From Hyperoodon ampullatus (lineage: Eukaryota; Chordata; Mammalia; Artiodactyla; Ziphiidae): a stretch of 64,000 nucleotides of DNA. The stretch covers positions 62,001 to 126,000 of the forward strand of contig CATKHW010000058.1 of the NCBI GenBank assembly GCA_949752795.1, written 5' to 3'. This document shows positions 9,890-23,801 of this stretch, piece after piece. The notes beneath the pieces were generated by a model. That model saw only the letters and a program-made list of their open reading frames with translations, made no database searches and had not been told where the DNA came from. Within the stretch, counting starts at the first letter, position 1; every line of letters starts with the position of its first letter. Both the position numbers and the translations under genes were made by a program.

Positions 9890-11628
9890 CTGGGAAATTC
9901 TTTGCAATTCCTTCAGGGTCTGTGATGAAGGCTGGAATGACCCTATCTACAACGACAGCTGGATGTGGCATAAGGAGGGACACTTGGGACTGAGACGATT
10001 GGTGAGATTGGGTGAGCAAATGCAGACCCTTTAAAGCAATAATGCATGGCACCCATTCCATGGGTCCGAACTCTCCAGGTTGAAGGGAATATTACTACAG
10101 CTATAACAAGTGCGGGAAACCTAGAGAACGGACATACTGTGAATACGAAAGGTTTCTAAAACTCAACGCATAGTCCCTCCCCTGGTGCTCCGGTTTGACT
10201 TTCCGTCTGCTTTACTATCAACCTCCCAACTTGGAGAGACATCCCCTTTAACCTCTTGGTTCACACAGGTTGCCAATTTGGCAGAGGATGAAAGGGAAGA
10301 GGGAGAACCAATGAGAGAGTAGCTGTTAGGCATTTGGACGGGCACATATCACTGTAATTTCCCGGCAGGAAGAAGAATTAACCAAATTCTCAGCCACCCA
10401 CCGGGAACCAGTATAGGTCCTGAACCAAAATTTTGGACTTGCGGTCAGCTCACCAAAAACGAGTTTAAAAATGGAGCTCAGGGGCACAGCAATTCACAAA
10501 CTGGCCGAGTAATAAAGGACAACTATCGTCCAAAAATCTGTTGAGGGAAGGCAACGAGGCGGACTTGAAAGCGAGGCAGAATAGCAGGAAACAGATTTCA
10601 AGAGGTACGTTGGAATCGCCTTTAAAGCACAGGAAGAGGGGCACAACTTCGACAATGATGCACTTGGCCAAAAAGGGCGTATGCGTTTTCTCCTGAATAT
10701 ATTCAGGAGAAAACGCATACGCCCTTTTTGGCCAAGCAAGCAAGCGGGCACTGCAAATCTGCACTACAAAGAAGTATCACTTCCCAACAGTCAAAAGGGA
10801 CATCCACAAAATGTGTAAGAACAAGAAAGGCAAGACAGGCCCTGGAGAACAGGGAGCCTTGTTATGCTGATGGGCGGGATGTAAATTGCCAACTGCCTCT
10901 CTGGAGGAGTGCATTCTGTTCCCTAAAACAAGTAAAGAACAGAGCTACAGAGCCAAGGGCACTACCAGTCTAGGGAATATACCTTGGGAAAACTGAAAAT
11001 CAATAAGACAGAGCCACCCCAAAATTTAGGGCTGCACTGCATACAAGGGCCTCAACTTGGATACACCTTAAGTATCCCAGAAAATATAAACATGGTTCAA
11101 AAAATTGTGGTACTTACGTACGATGGAATATCCCTCAGCCATGAAATCAATGTCATAAGACCAGTAGCAGCAAAATGGGTGGATTCAGGTACGATGATTC
11201 TAAGTGAAATAAGTCACACAGAAAAAGAAACTTATCATAAGATATCACTTATGAAGATCCTGTAAACATGGCTACACTTGAACTGAGTTAGGAAAGAGAA
11301 CAGTGTCTCACATTTAGAAAACACTCTTATACCTGCTTAAGGGGGAAGGAGAGGTGGGGTGATGCATAAAACCAGAGTTTGATATAAGCACAGGTACCGT
11401 TCCAAAAACCAGCTATGGAATAGACAAGACCTACACCGTCCTCAGCGAAAGGGACTCAAAACCCCATATTTCCCGCAGAGGAAAATATCTGACTAGTAAG
11501 AATCTTAAAACCTATGTATTGATATGTCTCCGTAAGGGAATCAAGTGTGTCTAGACTGGCATAAACATGGCAGCGAGAATCAGCTCAAACCCACTATAAA
11601 AAGGAATTTCAAAAACAAAACAAAAAAA
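9890..11628 (+). repeat. Satellite monomer M6
   Basis: Complete copy with perfect palindrome 10663-10736. Its first half resembles M1 (gcaattcc, aagtgcggg). Its second half shares gggcactgc and aacagtcaaaag with M4. ggtctgtgatg, gacatcccc and gttcacacagg appear private. Confidence 0.96.
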
Positions 11629-13367
11629 CTGGGAAATTCTTTACAATTCCTTCAGGGTCTCTGATGAAAGCTGGAATGACCCTATCTACAACGACAGCTG
11701 GATATGGCATAAGGAGGGACACTTGGGACTGAGACGATTGGTGAGATTGGGTGAGCAAATGCAGACCCTTTAAAGCAATAATGCATGGCACCCATTCCAT
11801 GGGTCCGAACTCTCCAGGTTGAAGGGAATGTTACTACAGCTATAACATGTGCGGGAAACCTAGAGAACGGACACACTGTGAATATGAAAGGTTTCTAAAA
11901 CTCAACGAATAGTCCCTCTCCTGGTGCTCCGGTTTGACTTTCCGTCTGCTTTACTATCAACCTCCCGACTTGGAGAGACAGCCCCTTTAACCTCTTGGTT
12001 CGCACAGGTTGCCAATTTGGCAGAGGATGAAAGGGAAGAGGGAGAACCAATGAGAGAGTAGCTGTTAGGCATTTGGACGGGCACATATCACTGTAATTTC
12101 CCAGCAGGAAGAAGAATTAACCAAATTCTCAACCACCCACCGGGAACCAGTATAGGTCCTGAAGCAAAATTTTGGACTTGCGGTCAGCTCACCAAAAACG
12201 AGTTGAAAAATGGAGCTCAGGGGCACAGCAATTCACAAACTGGCCGAGTAATAAAGGACAACTATCGTCCAAAAATCTGTTGAGGGAAGGCAACGAGGCG
12301 GACTTGAAAGCGAGGCAGAATAGCAGGAAACAGATTTCAAGAGGTACGTTGGAATCGTCTTTGAAGCACAGGAAGAGGGGCACATCTTGCACAATGATGC
12401 ACTTGGCCAAAAAGGGCGTATGCGTTTTATCCTGAATATATTCAGGAGAAAACGCATACGCCCTTTTTGGCCAAGCAAGCAAGCAGGCAATGCAAATCTG
12501 CACTACAAAGAAGTATCACTTCCCACCGGTCAAAAGGGACATCCACAAAATGTGTAAGAACAAGAAAAGCAAGACTGGCCCTGGAGAACAGGGAGCCTTG
12601 TTATGCTGATGTGCGGGATGTAAATTGCCAACTGCCTCTCTGGAGGAGTGCATTCTGTTCCCTAAAACAAGTAAAGAACAGAGCTACAGAGCCAAGGGCA
12701 CTACCAGTCTAGGGAATATACCTTGGGAAAACTGAAAATCAATAAGACAGAGCCACCCCAAAATTTAGGGCTGCACTGCATACAAGGACCTCAACTTGGA
12801 TACACCTTAAATATCCCAGAAAATATAAACATGGTTCAAAAAATTGTGGTACTTACGTACGATGGAATATCCCTCAGCCATGAAATCAATGTCATAAGAC
12901 CAGTAGCAGCAAAATGGGTGGATTCAGGTACGATGATTCTAAGTGAAATAAGTCACACAGAAAAAGAAACTTATCATAAGATATCACTTATGAAGATCCT
13001 GTAAACATGGCTACACTTGAACTGAGTTAGGAAAGAGAACAGTGTCTCGCATTTAGAAAACACTCTTATACCTGCTTAAGGGGGAAGGAGAGGTGGGGTG
13101 ATGCATAAAACCAGAGTTTGATATAAGCACAGGTACCGTTCCAAAAACCAACTATGGAATAGACAAGACCTACACCGTCCTCAGCGAAAGGGACTCAAAA
13201 CCCCATATTTCCCGCAGAGGAAAATATCTGACTAGTAAGAATCTTAAAACCTATGTATTGATATGTCTCCGTAAGGGAATCAAGTGTGTCTAGACTGGCA
13301 TAAACATGGCAGCGAGAATCAGCTCAAACCCACTATAAAAAGGAATTTCAAAAACAAAACAAAAAAA
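11629..13367 (+). repeat. Satellite monomer M7
   Basis: Partner of M3 (shift 6956 bp, four monomers), sharing ctcaaccacc, gaagcaaaat, tcttgcaca, ttatcc in the palindrome (12402-12475), aaaagcaagactgg and gatgtgcggg. It differs from M3 by ctcccgactt, aatcgtctttg and ctcgcattt. Confidence 0.96.
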
Positions 13368-15106
13368 CTGGGAAATTCTTTACAATTCCTTCAGGGTCTC
13401 TGATGAAGGCTGGAATGACCCTATCTACAACGACAGCTGGATGTGGCATAAGGAGGGACACTTGGGACTGAGACGATTGGTGAGATTGGGTGAGCAAATG
13501 CAGACCCTTTAAAGCAATAATGCATGGCACCCATTCCATGGGTCCGAACTCTCCAGGTTGAAGGGAATGTTACTACAGCTATAACATGTGCGGGAAACCT
13601 AGAGAACGGACACACTGTGAATACGAAAGGTTTCTAAAACTCAACGAATAGTCCCTCTCCTGGTGCTCCGGTTTGACTTTCCGTCTGCTTTACTATCAAC
13701 CTCCCAACTTGGAGAGACAGCCCCTTTAACCTCTTGGTTCGCACAGGTTGCCAATTTGGCAGAGGATGAAAGGGAAGAGGGAGAACCAATGAGAGAGTAG
13801 CTGTTAGGCATTTGGAGGTGCACATATCACTGAAATTTCCCGGCAGGAAGAAGAATTAACCAAATTCTCAGCCACCCACCGGGAACCAGTATAGGTCCTG
13901 AAGCAAAATTTTGGACTTGCGGTCAGCTCACCAAAAACGAGTTGAAAAATGGAGCTCAGGGGCACAGCAATTCACAACCTGGCCGAGTAATAAAGGACAA
14001 CTATCGTCCAAAAATCTGTTGAGGGAAGGCAACGAGGCGGACTTGAAAGCGAGGCAGAATAGCAGGAAACAGATTTCAAGAGGTACGTTGGAATCGCCTT
14101 TAAAGCACAGGAAGAGGGGCACAACTTCAACAATGATGCACTTGGCCAAAAAGGGCGTATGCGTTTTCTCCTGAATATATTCAGGAGAAAACGCATACGC
14201 CCTTTTTGGCCAAGCAAGCAAGCGGGCAATGCAAATCTGCACTACAAAGAAGTATCACTTCCCACCGGTCAAAAGGGACATCCACAAAATGTGTAAGAAC
14301 AAGAAAGGCAAGACAGGCCCTGGAGAACAGGGAGCCTTGTTATGCTGATGGGCGGGATGTAAATTGCCAACTGCCTCTCTGGAGGAGTGCATTCTGTTCC
14401 CTAAAACAAGTAAAGAACAGAGCTACAGAGCCAAGGGCACTACCAGCCTAGGGAATATACCTTGGGAAAACTGAAAATCAATAAGACAGAGCCACCCCAA
14501 AATTTAGGGCTGCACTGCATACAAGGACCTCAACTTGGATACACCTTAAGTATCCCAGAAAATATAAACATGGTTCAAAAAATTGTGGTACTTACGTACG
14601 ATGGAATATCCCTCAGCCATGAAATCAATGTCATAAGACCAGTAGCAGCAAAATGGGTGGATTCAGGTACGATGATTCTAAGTGAAATAAGTCACACAGA
14701 AAAAGAAACTTATCATAAGATATCACTTATGAAGATCCTGTAAACATGGCTACACTTGAACTGAGTTAGGAAAGAGAACAGTGTCTCACATTTAGAAAAC
14801 ACTCTTATACCTGCTTAAGGGGGAAGGAGAGGTGGGGTGATGCATAAAACCAGAGTTTGATATAAGCACAGGTACCGTTCCAAAAACCAACTATGGAATA
14901 GACAAGACCTACACCGTCCTCAGCGAAAGGGACTCAAAACCCCATATTTCCCGCAGAGGAAAGTATCTGACTAGTAAGAATCTTAAAACCTATGTATTGA
15001 TATGTCTCCATAAGGGAATCAAGTGTGTCTAGACTGGCATAAACATGGCAGCGAGAATCAGCTCAAACCCACTATAAAAAGGAATTTCAAAAACAAAACA
15101 AAAAAA
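13368..15106 (+). repeat. Satellite monomer M8
   Basis: Complete copy with perfect palindrome 14141-14214. It shares aggtgcac and aacctggcc with M2. Its second half (ttcaacaatg, gaaagtatctg, ctccataagg) is repeated in the adjacent M9. Confidence 0.96.
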
Positions 15107-17400
15107 CTGGGAAATTCTTTACAATTCCTTCAGGGTCTCTGATGAAAGCTGGAATGACCCTATCTACAACGACAGCTGGATGTGGCATAAGGAGGGACAC
15201 TTGGGACTGAGAGGATTGGTGAGATTGGGTGAGCAAATGCAGACCCTTTAAAGCAATAATGCATGGCACCCATTCCATGGGTCCGAACTCTCCAGGTTGA
15301 AGGGAATATTACTACAGCTATAACATGTGCGGGAAACCTAGAGAACGGACACACTGTGAATACGAAAGGTTTCTAAAACTCAACGAATAGTCCCTCTCCT
15401 GGTGCTCCGGTTTGACTTTCCGTCTGCTTTACTATCAACCTCCCGACTTGGAGAGACAGCCCCTTTAACCTCTTGGTTCGCACAGGTTGCCAATTTGGCA
15501 GAGGATGAAAGGGAAGAGGGAGAACCAATGAGAGAGTAGCTGTTAGGCATTTGGACGGTCACATATCACTGTAATTTCCCGGCAGGAAGAAGAATTAACC
15601 AAATTCTCAGCCACCCACCGGGAACAAGTATAGGTCCTGAACCAAAATTTTGGACTTGCGGTCAGCTCACCAAAAACGAGTTGAAAAATGGAGCTCAGGG
15701 GCACAGCAATTCACAACCTGGCCGAGTAATAAAGGACAACTATCGTCCAAAAATCTGTTGAGGGAAGGCAACGAGGCGGACTTGAAAGCGAGGCAGAATA
15801 GCAGGAAACAGATTTCAAGAGGTACGTTGGAATCGCCTTTAAAGCACAGGAAGAGGGGCACAACTTCAACAATGATGCACTTGGCCAAAAAGGGCGTATG
15901 CGTTTTCTCCTGAATATATTCAGGAGAAAACGCATACGCCCTTTTTGGCCAAGCAAGCAAGCGGGCAATGCAAATCTGCACTACAAAGAAGTATCACTTC
16001 CCACCGGTCAAAAGGGACATCCACAAAATGTGTAAGAACAAGAAAGGCAAGACAGGCCCTGGAGAACAGGGAGCCTTGTTATGCTGATGGGCGGGATGTA
16101 AATTGCCAACTGCCTCTCTGGAGGAGTGCATTCTGTTCCCTAAAACAAGTAAAGAACAGAGCTACAGAGCCAAGGGCACTACCAGCCTAGGGAATATACC
16201 TTGGGAAAACTGAAAATCAATAAGACAGAGCCACCCCAAAATTTAGGGCTGCACTGCATACAAGGACCTCAACTTGGATACACCTTAAGTATCCCAGAAA
16301 ATATAAACATGGTTCAAAAAATTGTGGTACTTACGTACGATGGAATATCCCTCAGCCATGAAATCAATGTCATAAGACCAGTAGCAGCAAAATGGGTGGA
16401 TTCAGGTACGATGATTCTAAGTGAAATAAGTCACACAGAAAAAGAAACTTATCATAAGATATCACTTATGAAGATCCTGTAAACATGGCTACACTTGAAC
16501 TGAGTTAGGAAAGAGAACAGTGTCTCACATTTAGAAAACACTCTTATACCTGCTTAAGGGGGAAGGAGAGGTGGGGTGATGCATAAAACCAGAGTTTGAT
16601 ATAAGCACAGGTACCGTTCCAAAAACCAACTATGGAATAGACAAGACCTACACCGTCCTCAGCGAAAGGGACTCAAAACCCCATATTTCCCGCAGAGGAA
16701 AGTATCTGACTAGTAAGAATCTTAAAACCTATGTATTGATATGTCTCCATAAGGGAATCAAGTGTGTCTAGACTGGCATAAACATGGCAGCGAGAATCAG
16801 CTCAAACCCACTATAAAAAGGAATTTCAAAAACAAAACAAAAAAACTGGGAAATTCTTTACAATTCCTTCAGGGTCTCTGATGAAAGCTGGAATGACCCT
16901 ATCTACAACGACAGCTGGATGTGGCATAAGGAGGGACACTTGGGACTGAGACGATTGGTGAGATTGGGTGAGCAAATGCAGACCCTTTAAAGCAATAATG
17001 CATGGCACCCATTCCATGGGTCCGAACTCTCCAGGTTGAAGGGAATATTACTACAGCTATAACATGTGCGGGAAACCTAGAGAACGGACACACTGTGAAT
17101 ACGAAAGGTTTCTAAAACTCAACGAATAGTCCCTCTCCTGGTGCTCCGGTTTGACTTTCCGTCTGCTTTACTATCAACCTCCCGACTTGGAGAGACAGCC
17201 CCTTTAACCTCTTGGTTCGCACAGGTTGCCAATTTGGCAGAGGATGAAAGGGAAGAGGGAGAACCAATGAGAGAGTAGCTGTTAGGCATTTGGACGGTCA
17301 CATATCACTGTAATTTCCCGGCAGGAAGAAGAATTAACCAAATTCTCAGCCACCCACCGGGAACAAGTATAGGTCCTGAACCAAAATTTTGGACTTGCGG
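13900..17400 (+). repeat. Recent single-monomer tandem duplication (M8/M9/M10)
   Basis: From about 13.9 kb to 17.4 kb the sequence matches itself at a 1739-bp shift far better than neighbouring monomers do. ttcaacaatg, gaaagtatctg and ctccataagg occur twice, as do ctcccgactt, acggtcac and ggaacaagtatag. The private gaggattgg near 15212 is the only difference noticed in the core. Edges approximate. Confidence 0.75.
15107..16845 (+). repeat. Satellite monomer M9
   Basis: Complete copy with perfect palindrome 15880-15953. Its first half (ctcccgactt, acggtcac, ggaacaagtatag) matches M10 and its second half matches M8, as expected after a one-monomer tandem duplication. gagaggattgg near 15210 is private. 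Confidence 0.96.
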
Positions 17401-18584
17401 TCAGCTCACCAAAAACGAGTTGAAAAATGGAGCTCAGGGGCACAGCAATTCACAACCTGGCCGAGTAATAAAGGACAACTATCGTCCAAAAATCTGTTGA
17501 GGGAAGGCAACGAGGCGGACTTGAAAGCGAGGCAGAATAGCAGGAAACAGATTTCAAGAGGTACGTTGGAATCGCCTTTAAAGCACAGGAAGAGGGGCAC
17601 AACTTCGACAATGATGCACTTGGCCAAAAAGGGCGTATGCGTTTTCTCCTGAATATATTCAGGAGAAAACGCATACGCCCTTTTTGGCCAAGCAAGCAAG
17701 CGGGCAATGCAAATCTGCACTACAAAGAAGTATCACTTCCCACCGGTCAAAAGGGACATCCACAAAATGTGTAAGAACAAGAAAGGCAAGACAGGCCCTG
17801 GAGAACAGGGAGCCTTGTTATGCTGATGGGCGGGATGTAAATTGCCAACTGCCTCTCTGGAGGAGTGCATTCTGTTCCCTAAAACAAGTAAAGAACAGAG
17901 CTACAGAGCCAAGGGCACTACCAGTCTAGGGAATATACCTTGGGAAAACTGAAAATCAATAAGACAGAGCCACCCCAAAATTTAGGGCTGCACTGCATAC
18001 AAGGACCTCAACTTGGATACACCTTAAGTATCCCAGAAAATATAAACATGGTTCAAAAAATTGTGGTACTTACGTACGATGGAATATCCCTCAGCCAGGA
18101 AATCAATGTCATAAGACCAGTAGCAGCAAAATGGGTGGATTCAGGTACGATGATTCTAAGTGAAATAAGTCACACAGAAAAAGAAACTTATCATAAGATA
18201 TCACTTATGAAGATCCTGTAAACATGGCTACACTTGAACTGAGTTAGGAAAGAGGACAGTGTCTCACATTTAGAAAACACTCTTATACCTGCTTAAGGGG
18301 GAAGGAGAGGTGGGGTGATGCATAAAACCAGAGTTTGATATAAGCACAGGTACCGTTCCAAAAACCAACTATGGAATAGACAAGACCTACACCGTCCTCA
18401 GCGAAAGGGACTCAAAACCCCATATTTCCCGCAGAGGAAAATATCTGACTAGTAAGAATCTTAAAACCTATGTATTGATATGTCTCCGTAAGGGAATCAA
18501 GTGTGTCTAGACTGGCATAAACATGGCAGCGAGAATCAGCTCAAACCAACTATAAAAAGGAATTTCAAAAACAAAACAAAAAAA
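16846..18584 (+). repeat. Satellite monomer M10
   Basis: Complete copy with perfect palindrome 17619-17692. Its first half is as in M9. From here gaggacag (about 18253) runs through M15. agccaggaaatc near 18095 is private. It ends with aaaccaactata, as do M12 and M33. Confidence 0.96.
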
Positions 18585-20323
18585 CTGGGAAATTCTTTAC
18601 AATTCCTTCAGGGTCTCTGATGAAGGCTGGAATGACCCTATCTACAACGACAGCTGGATGTGGCATAAGGAGGAACACTTGGGACTGAGACGATTGGTGA
18701 GATTGGGTGAGCAAATGCAGACCCTTTAAAGCAATAATGCATGGCACCCATTCCATGGGTCCGAACTCTCCAGGTTGAAGGGGATGTTACTACAGCTATA
18801 ACATGTGCGGGAAACCTAGAGAACGGAAACACTGTGAATACGAAAGGTTTCTAAAACTCAACGAATAGTCCCACCCCTGGTGCTCCGGTTTGACTTTCCG
18901 TCTGCTTTACTATCAACCTCCCAACTTGGAGAGACAGCCCCTTTAACCTCTTGGTTCGCACAGGTTGCCAATTTGGCAGAGGATGAAAGGGAAGAGGGAG
19001 AACCAATGAGAGAGTAGCTGTTAGGCATTTGGACGGTCACATATCACTGTAATTTCCCGGCAGGAAGAAGAATTAACCAAATTCTCAGCCACCCACCGGG
19101 AACCAGTATAGGTCCTGAACCAAAATTTTGGACTTGCGGTCAGCTCACCAAAAACGAGTTGAAAAATGGAGCTCAGGGGCACAGCAATTCACAACCTGGC
19201 CGAGTAATAAAGGACAACTATCGTCCAAAAATCTGTTGAGGGAAGGCAACGAGGCGGACTTGAAAGCGAGGCAGAATAGCAGGAAACAGATTTCAAGAGG
19301 TACGTTGGAATCGCCTTTAAAGCACAGGAAGAGGGGCACAACTTCGACAATGATGCACTTGGCCAAAAAGGGCGTATGCGTTTTCTCCTGAATATATTCA
19401 GGAGAAAACGCATACGCCCTTTTTGGCCAAGCAAGCAAGCGGGCAATGCAAATCTGCACTACAAAGAAGTATCACTTCCCACCGGTCAAAAGGGACATCC
19501 ACAAAATGTGTAAGAACAAGAAAGGCAAGACAGGCCCTGGAGAACAGGGAGCCTTGTTATGCTGATGGGCGGGATGTAAATTGCCAACTGCCTCTCTGGA
19601 GGAGTGCATTCTGTTCCCTAAAACAAGTAAAGAACAGAGCTACAGAGCCAAGGGCACTACCAGTCTAGGGAATATACCTTGGGAAAACTGAAAATCAATA
19701 AGACAGAGCCACCCCAAAATTTAGGGCTGCACTGCATACAAGGACCTCAACTTGGATACACCTTAAGTATCCCAGAAAATATAAACATGGTTCAAAAAAT
19801 TGTGGTACTTACGTACGATGGAATATCCCTCAGCCATGAAATCAATGTCATAAGACCAGTAGCAGCAAAATGGGTGGATTCAGGTACGATGATTCTAAGT
19901 GAAATAAGTCACACAGAAAAAGAAACTTATCATAAGATATCACTTATGAAGATCCTGTAAACATGGCTACACTTGAACTGAGTTAGGAAAGAGGACAGTG
20001 TCTCACATTTAGAAAACACTCTTATACCTGCTTAAGGGGGAAGGAGAGGTGGGGTGAAGCATAAAACCAGAGTTTGATATAAGCACAGGTACCGTTCCAA
20101 AAACCAACTATGGAATAGACAAGACCTACACCGTCCTCAGCGAAAGGGACTCAAAACCCCATATTTCCCGCAGAGGAAAATATCTGACTAGTAAGAATCT
20201 TAAAACCTATGTATTGATATGTCTCCGTAAGGGAATCAAGTGTGTCTAGACTGGCATAACCATGGCAGCGAGAATCAGCTCAAACCCACTATAAAAAGGA
20301 ATTTCAAAAACAAAACAAAAAAA
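18585..20323 (+). repeat. Satellite monomer M11 (dimer unit a, copy 1)
   Basis: Paired with M13 at a 3478-bp shift: ggggatgttac, ggaaacactg, cccacccctgg, acggtcac, aacctggcc, ggtgaagcat and ataaccatgg. Perfect palindrome 19358-19431. ggaggaacac near 18671 separates it from M13. Confidence 0.96.
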
Positions 20324-22062
20324 CTGGGAAATTCTTTACAATTCCTTCAGGGTCTCTGATGAAGGCTGGAATGACCCTATCTACAACGACAGCTGGATGT
20401 GGCATAAGGAGGGACACTTGGGACTGAGACGATTGGTGAGATTGGGTGAGCAAATGCAGACCCTTTAAAGCAATAATGCATGGCACCCATTCCATGGGTC
20501 CGAACTCTCCAGGTTGAAGGGAATATTACTACAGCTATAACATGTGCGGGAAACCTAGAGAACGGACACACTGTGAATACGAAAGGTATCTAAATCTCAA
20601 CGCATAGTCCCTCCCCTGGTGCTCCGGTTTGACTTTCCATCTGCTTTACTATCAACCTCCCAACTTGGAGAGACAGCCCCTTTAACCTCTTGGTTCGCAC
20701 AGGTTGCCAATTTGGCAGAGGATGAAAGGGAAGAGGGAGAACCAATGAGAGAGTAGCTGTTAGGCATTTGGACGGGCACATATCACTGTAATTTCCTGGC
20801 AGGAAGAAGAATTAACCAAATTCTCAGCCACCCACCGGGAACCAGTATAGGTCCTGAACCAAAATTTTGGACTTGTGGTCAGCTCACCAAAAGCGAGTTG
20901 AAAAATGGAGCTCAGGGGCACAGCAATTCACAAACTGGCCGAGTAATAAAGGACAACTATCGTCCAAAAATCTGTTGAGGGAAGGCAACGAGGCGGACTT
21001 GAAAGCGAGGCAGAATAGCAGGAAACAGATTTCAAGAGGTACGTTGGAATCGCCTTTAAAGCACAGGAAGAGGGGCACAACTTCGACAATGATGCACTTG
21101 GCCAAAAAGGGCGTATGCGTTTTCTCCTGAATATATTCAGGAGAAAACGCATACGCCCTTTTTGGCCAAGCAAGCAAGCGGGCAATGCAAATCTGCACTA
21201 CAAAGAAGTATCACTTCCCACCGGTCAAAAGGGACATCCACAAAATGTGTAAGAACAAGAAAGGCAAGATAGGCCCTGGAGAACAGGGAGCCTTGTTATG
21301 CTGATGGGCGGGATGTAAATTGCCAACTGCCTCTCTGGAGGAGTGCATTCTGTTCCCTAAAACAAGTAAAGAACAGAGCTACAGAGCCAAGGGCACTACC
21401 AGTCTAGGGAATATACCTTGGGAAAACTGAAAATCAATAAGACAGAGCCACCCCAAAATTTAGGGCTGCACTGCATACAAGGACCTCAACTTGGATACAC
21501 CTTAAGTATCCCAGAAAATATAAACATGGTTCAAAAAATTGTGGTACTTACGTACGATGGAATATCCCTCAGCCATGAAATCAATGTCATAAGACCAGTA
21601 GCAGCAAAATGGGTGGATTCAGGTACGATGATTCTAAGTGAAATAAGTCACACAGAAAAAGAAACTTATCATAAGATATCACTTATGAAGATCCTGTAAA
21701 CATGGCTACACTTGAACTGAGTTAGGAAAGAGGACAGTGTCTCACATTTAGAAAACACTCTTATACCTGCTTAAGGGGGAAGGAGAGGTGGGGTGATGCA
21801 TAAAACCAGAGTTTGATATAAGCACAGGTACCGTTCCAAAAACCAACTATGGAATAGACAAGACCTACACCGTCCTCAGCGAAAGGGACTCAAAACCCCA
21901 TATTTCCCGCAGAGGAAAATATCTGACTAGTAAGAATCTTAAAACCTATGTATTGATATGTCTCCGTAAGGGAATCAAGTGTGTCTAGACTGGCATAAAC
22001 ATGGCAGCGAGAATCAGCTCAAACCAACTATAAAAAGGAATTTCAAAAACAAAACAAAAAAA
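20324..22062 (+). repeat. Satellite monomer M12 (dimer unit b, copy 1)
   Basis: Paired with M14: aaaggtatctaaatctc, ttcctggcagg, cttgtggtc and aaaagcgag. Perfect palindrome 21097-21170. caagataggcc near 21265 is private and interrupts one of the recurring short open frames. Confidence 0.96.
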
Positions 22063-23801
22063 CTGGGAAATTCTTTACAATTCCTTCAGGGTCTCTGATG
22101 AAGGCTGGAATGACCCTATCTACAACGACAGCTGGATGTGGCATAAGGAGGGACACTTGGGACTGAGACGATTGGTGAGATTGGGTGAGCAAATGCAGAC
22201 CCTTTAAAGCAATAATGCATGGCACCCATTCCATGGGTCCGAACTCTCCAGGTTGAAGGGGATGTTACTACAGCTATAACATGTGCGGGAAACCTAGAGA
22301 ACGGAAACACTGTGAATACGAAAGGTTTCTAAAACTCAACGAATAGTCCCACCCCTGGTGCTCCGGTTTGACTTTCCGTCTGCTTTACTATCAACCTCCC
22401 AACTTGGAGAGATAGCCCCTTTAACCTCTTGGTTCGCACAGGTTGCCAATTTGGCAGAGGATGAAAGGGAAGAGGGAGAACCAATGAGAGAGTAGCTGTT
22501 AGGCATTTGGACGGTCACATATCACTGTAATTTCCCGGCAGGAAGAAGAATTAACCAAATTCTCAGCCACCCACTGGGAACCAGTATAGGTCCTGAACCA
22601 AAATTTTGGACTTGCGGTCAGCTCACCAAAAACGAGTTGAAAAATGGAGCTCAGGGGCACAGCAATTCACAACCTGGCCGAGTAATAAAGGACAACTATC
22701 GTCCAAAAATCTGTTGAGGGAAGGCAACGAGGCGGACTTGAAAGCGAGGCAGAATAGCAGGAAACAGATTTCAAGAGGTACGTTGGAATCGCCTTTAAAG
22801 CACAGGAAGAGGGGCACAACTTCGACAATGATGCACTTGGCCAAAAAGGGCGTATGCGTTTTCTCCTGAATATATTCAGGAGAAAACGCATACGCCCTTT
22901 TTGGCCAAGCAAGCAAGCGGGCAATGCAAATCTGCACTACAAAGAAGTATCACTTCCCACCGGTCAAAAGGGACATCCACAAAATGTGTAAGAACAAGAA
23001 AGGCAAGACAGGCCCTGGAGAACAGGGAGCCTTGTTATGCTGATGGGCGGGATGTAAATTGCCAACTGCCTCTCTGGAGGAGTGCATTCTGTTCCCTAAA
23101 ACAAGTAAAGAACAGAGCTACAGAGCCAAGGGCACTACCAGTCTAGGGAATATACCTTGGGAAAACTGAAAATCAATAAGACAGAGCCACCCCAAAATTT
23201 AGGGCTGCACTGCATACAAGGACCTCAACTTGGATACACCTTAAGTATCCCAGAAAATATAAACATGGTTCAAAAAATTGTGGTACTTACGTACGATGGA
23301 ATATCCCTCAGCCATGAAATCAATGTCATAAGACCAGTAGCAGCAAAATGGGTGGATTCAGGTACGATGATTCTAAGTGAAATAAGTCACACAGAAAAAG
23401 AAACTTATCATAAGATATCACTTATGAAGATCCTGTAAACATGGCTACACTTGAACTGAGTTAGGAAAGAGGACAGTGTCTCACATTTAGAAAACACTCT
23501 TATACCTGCTTAAGGGGGAAGGAGAGGTGGGGTGAAGCATAAAACCAGAGTTTGATATAAGCACAGGTACCGTTCCAAAAACCAACTATGGAATAGACAA
23601 GACCTACACCGTCCTCAGCGAAAGGGACTCAAAACCCCATATTTCCCGCAGAGGAAAATATCTGACTAGTAAGAATCTTAAAACCTATGTATTGATATGT
23701 CTCCGTAAGGGAATCAAGTGTGTCTAGACTGGCATAACCATGGCAGCGAGAATCAGCTCAAACCCACTATAAAAAGGAATTTCAAAAACAAAACAAAAAA
23801 A
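22063..23801 (+). repeat. Satellite monomer M13 (dimer unit a, copy 2)
   Basis: Second copy of the M11 type, with perfect palindrome 22836-22909. gagatagcccc and cccactggga are the differences from M11 that I see. Confidence 0.96.
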
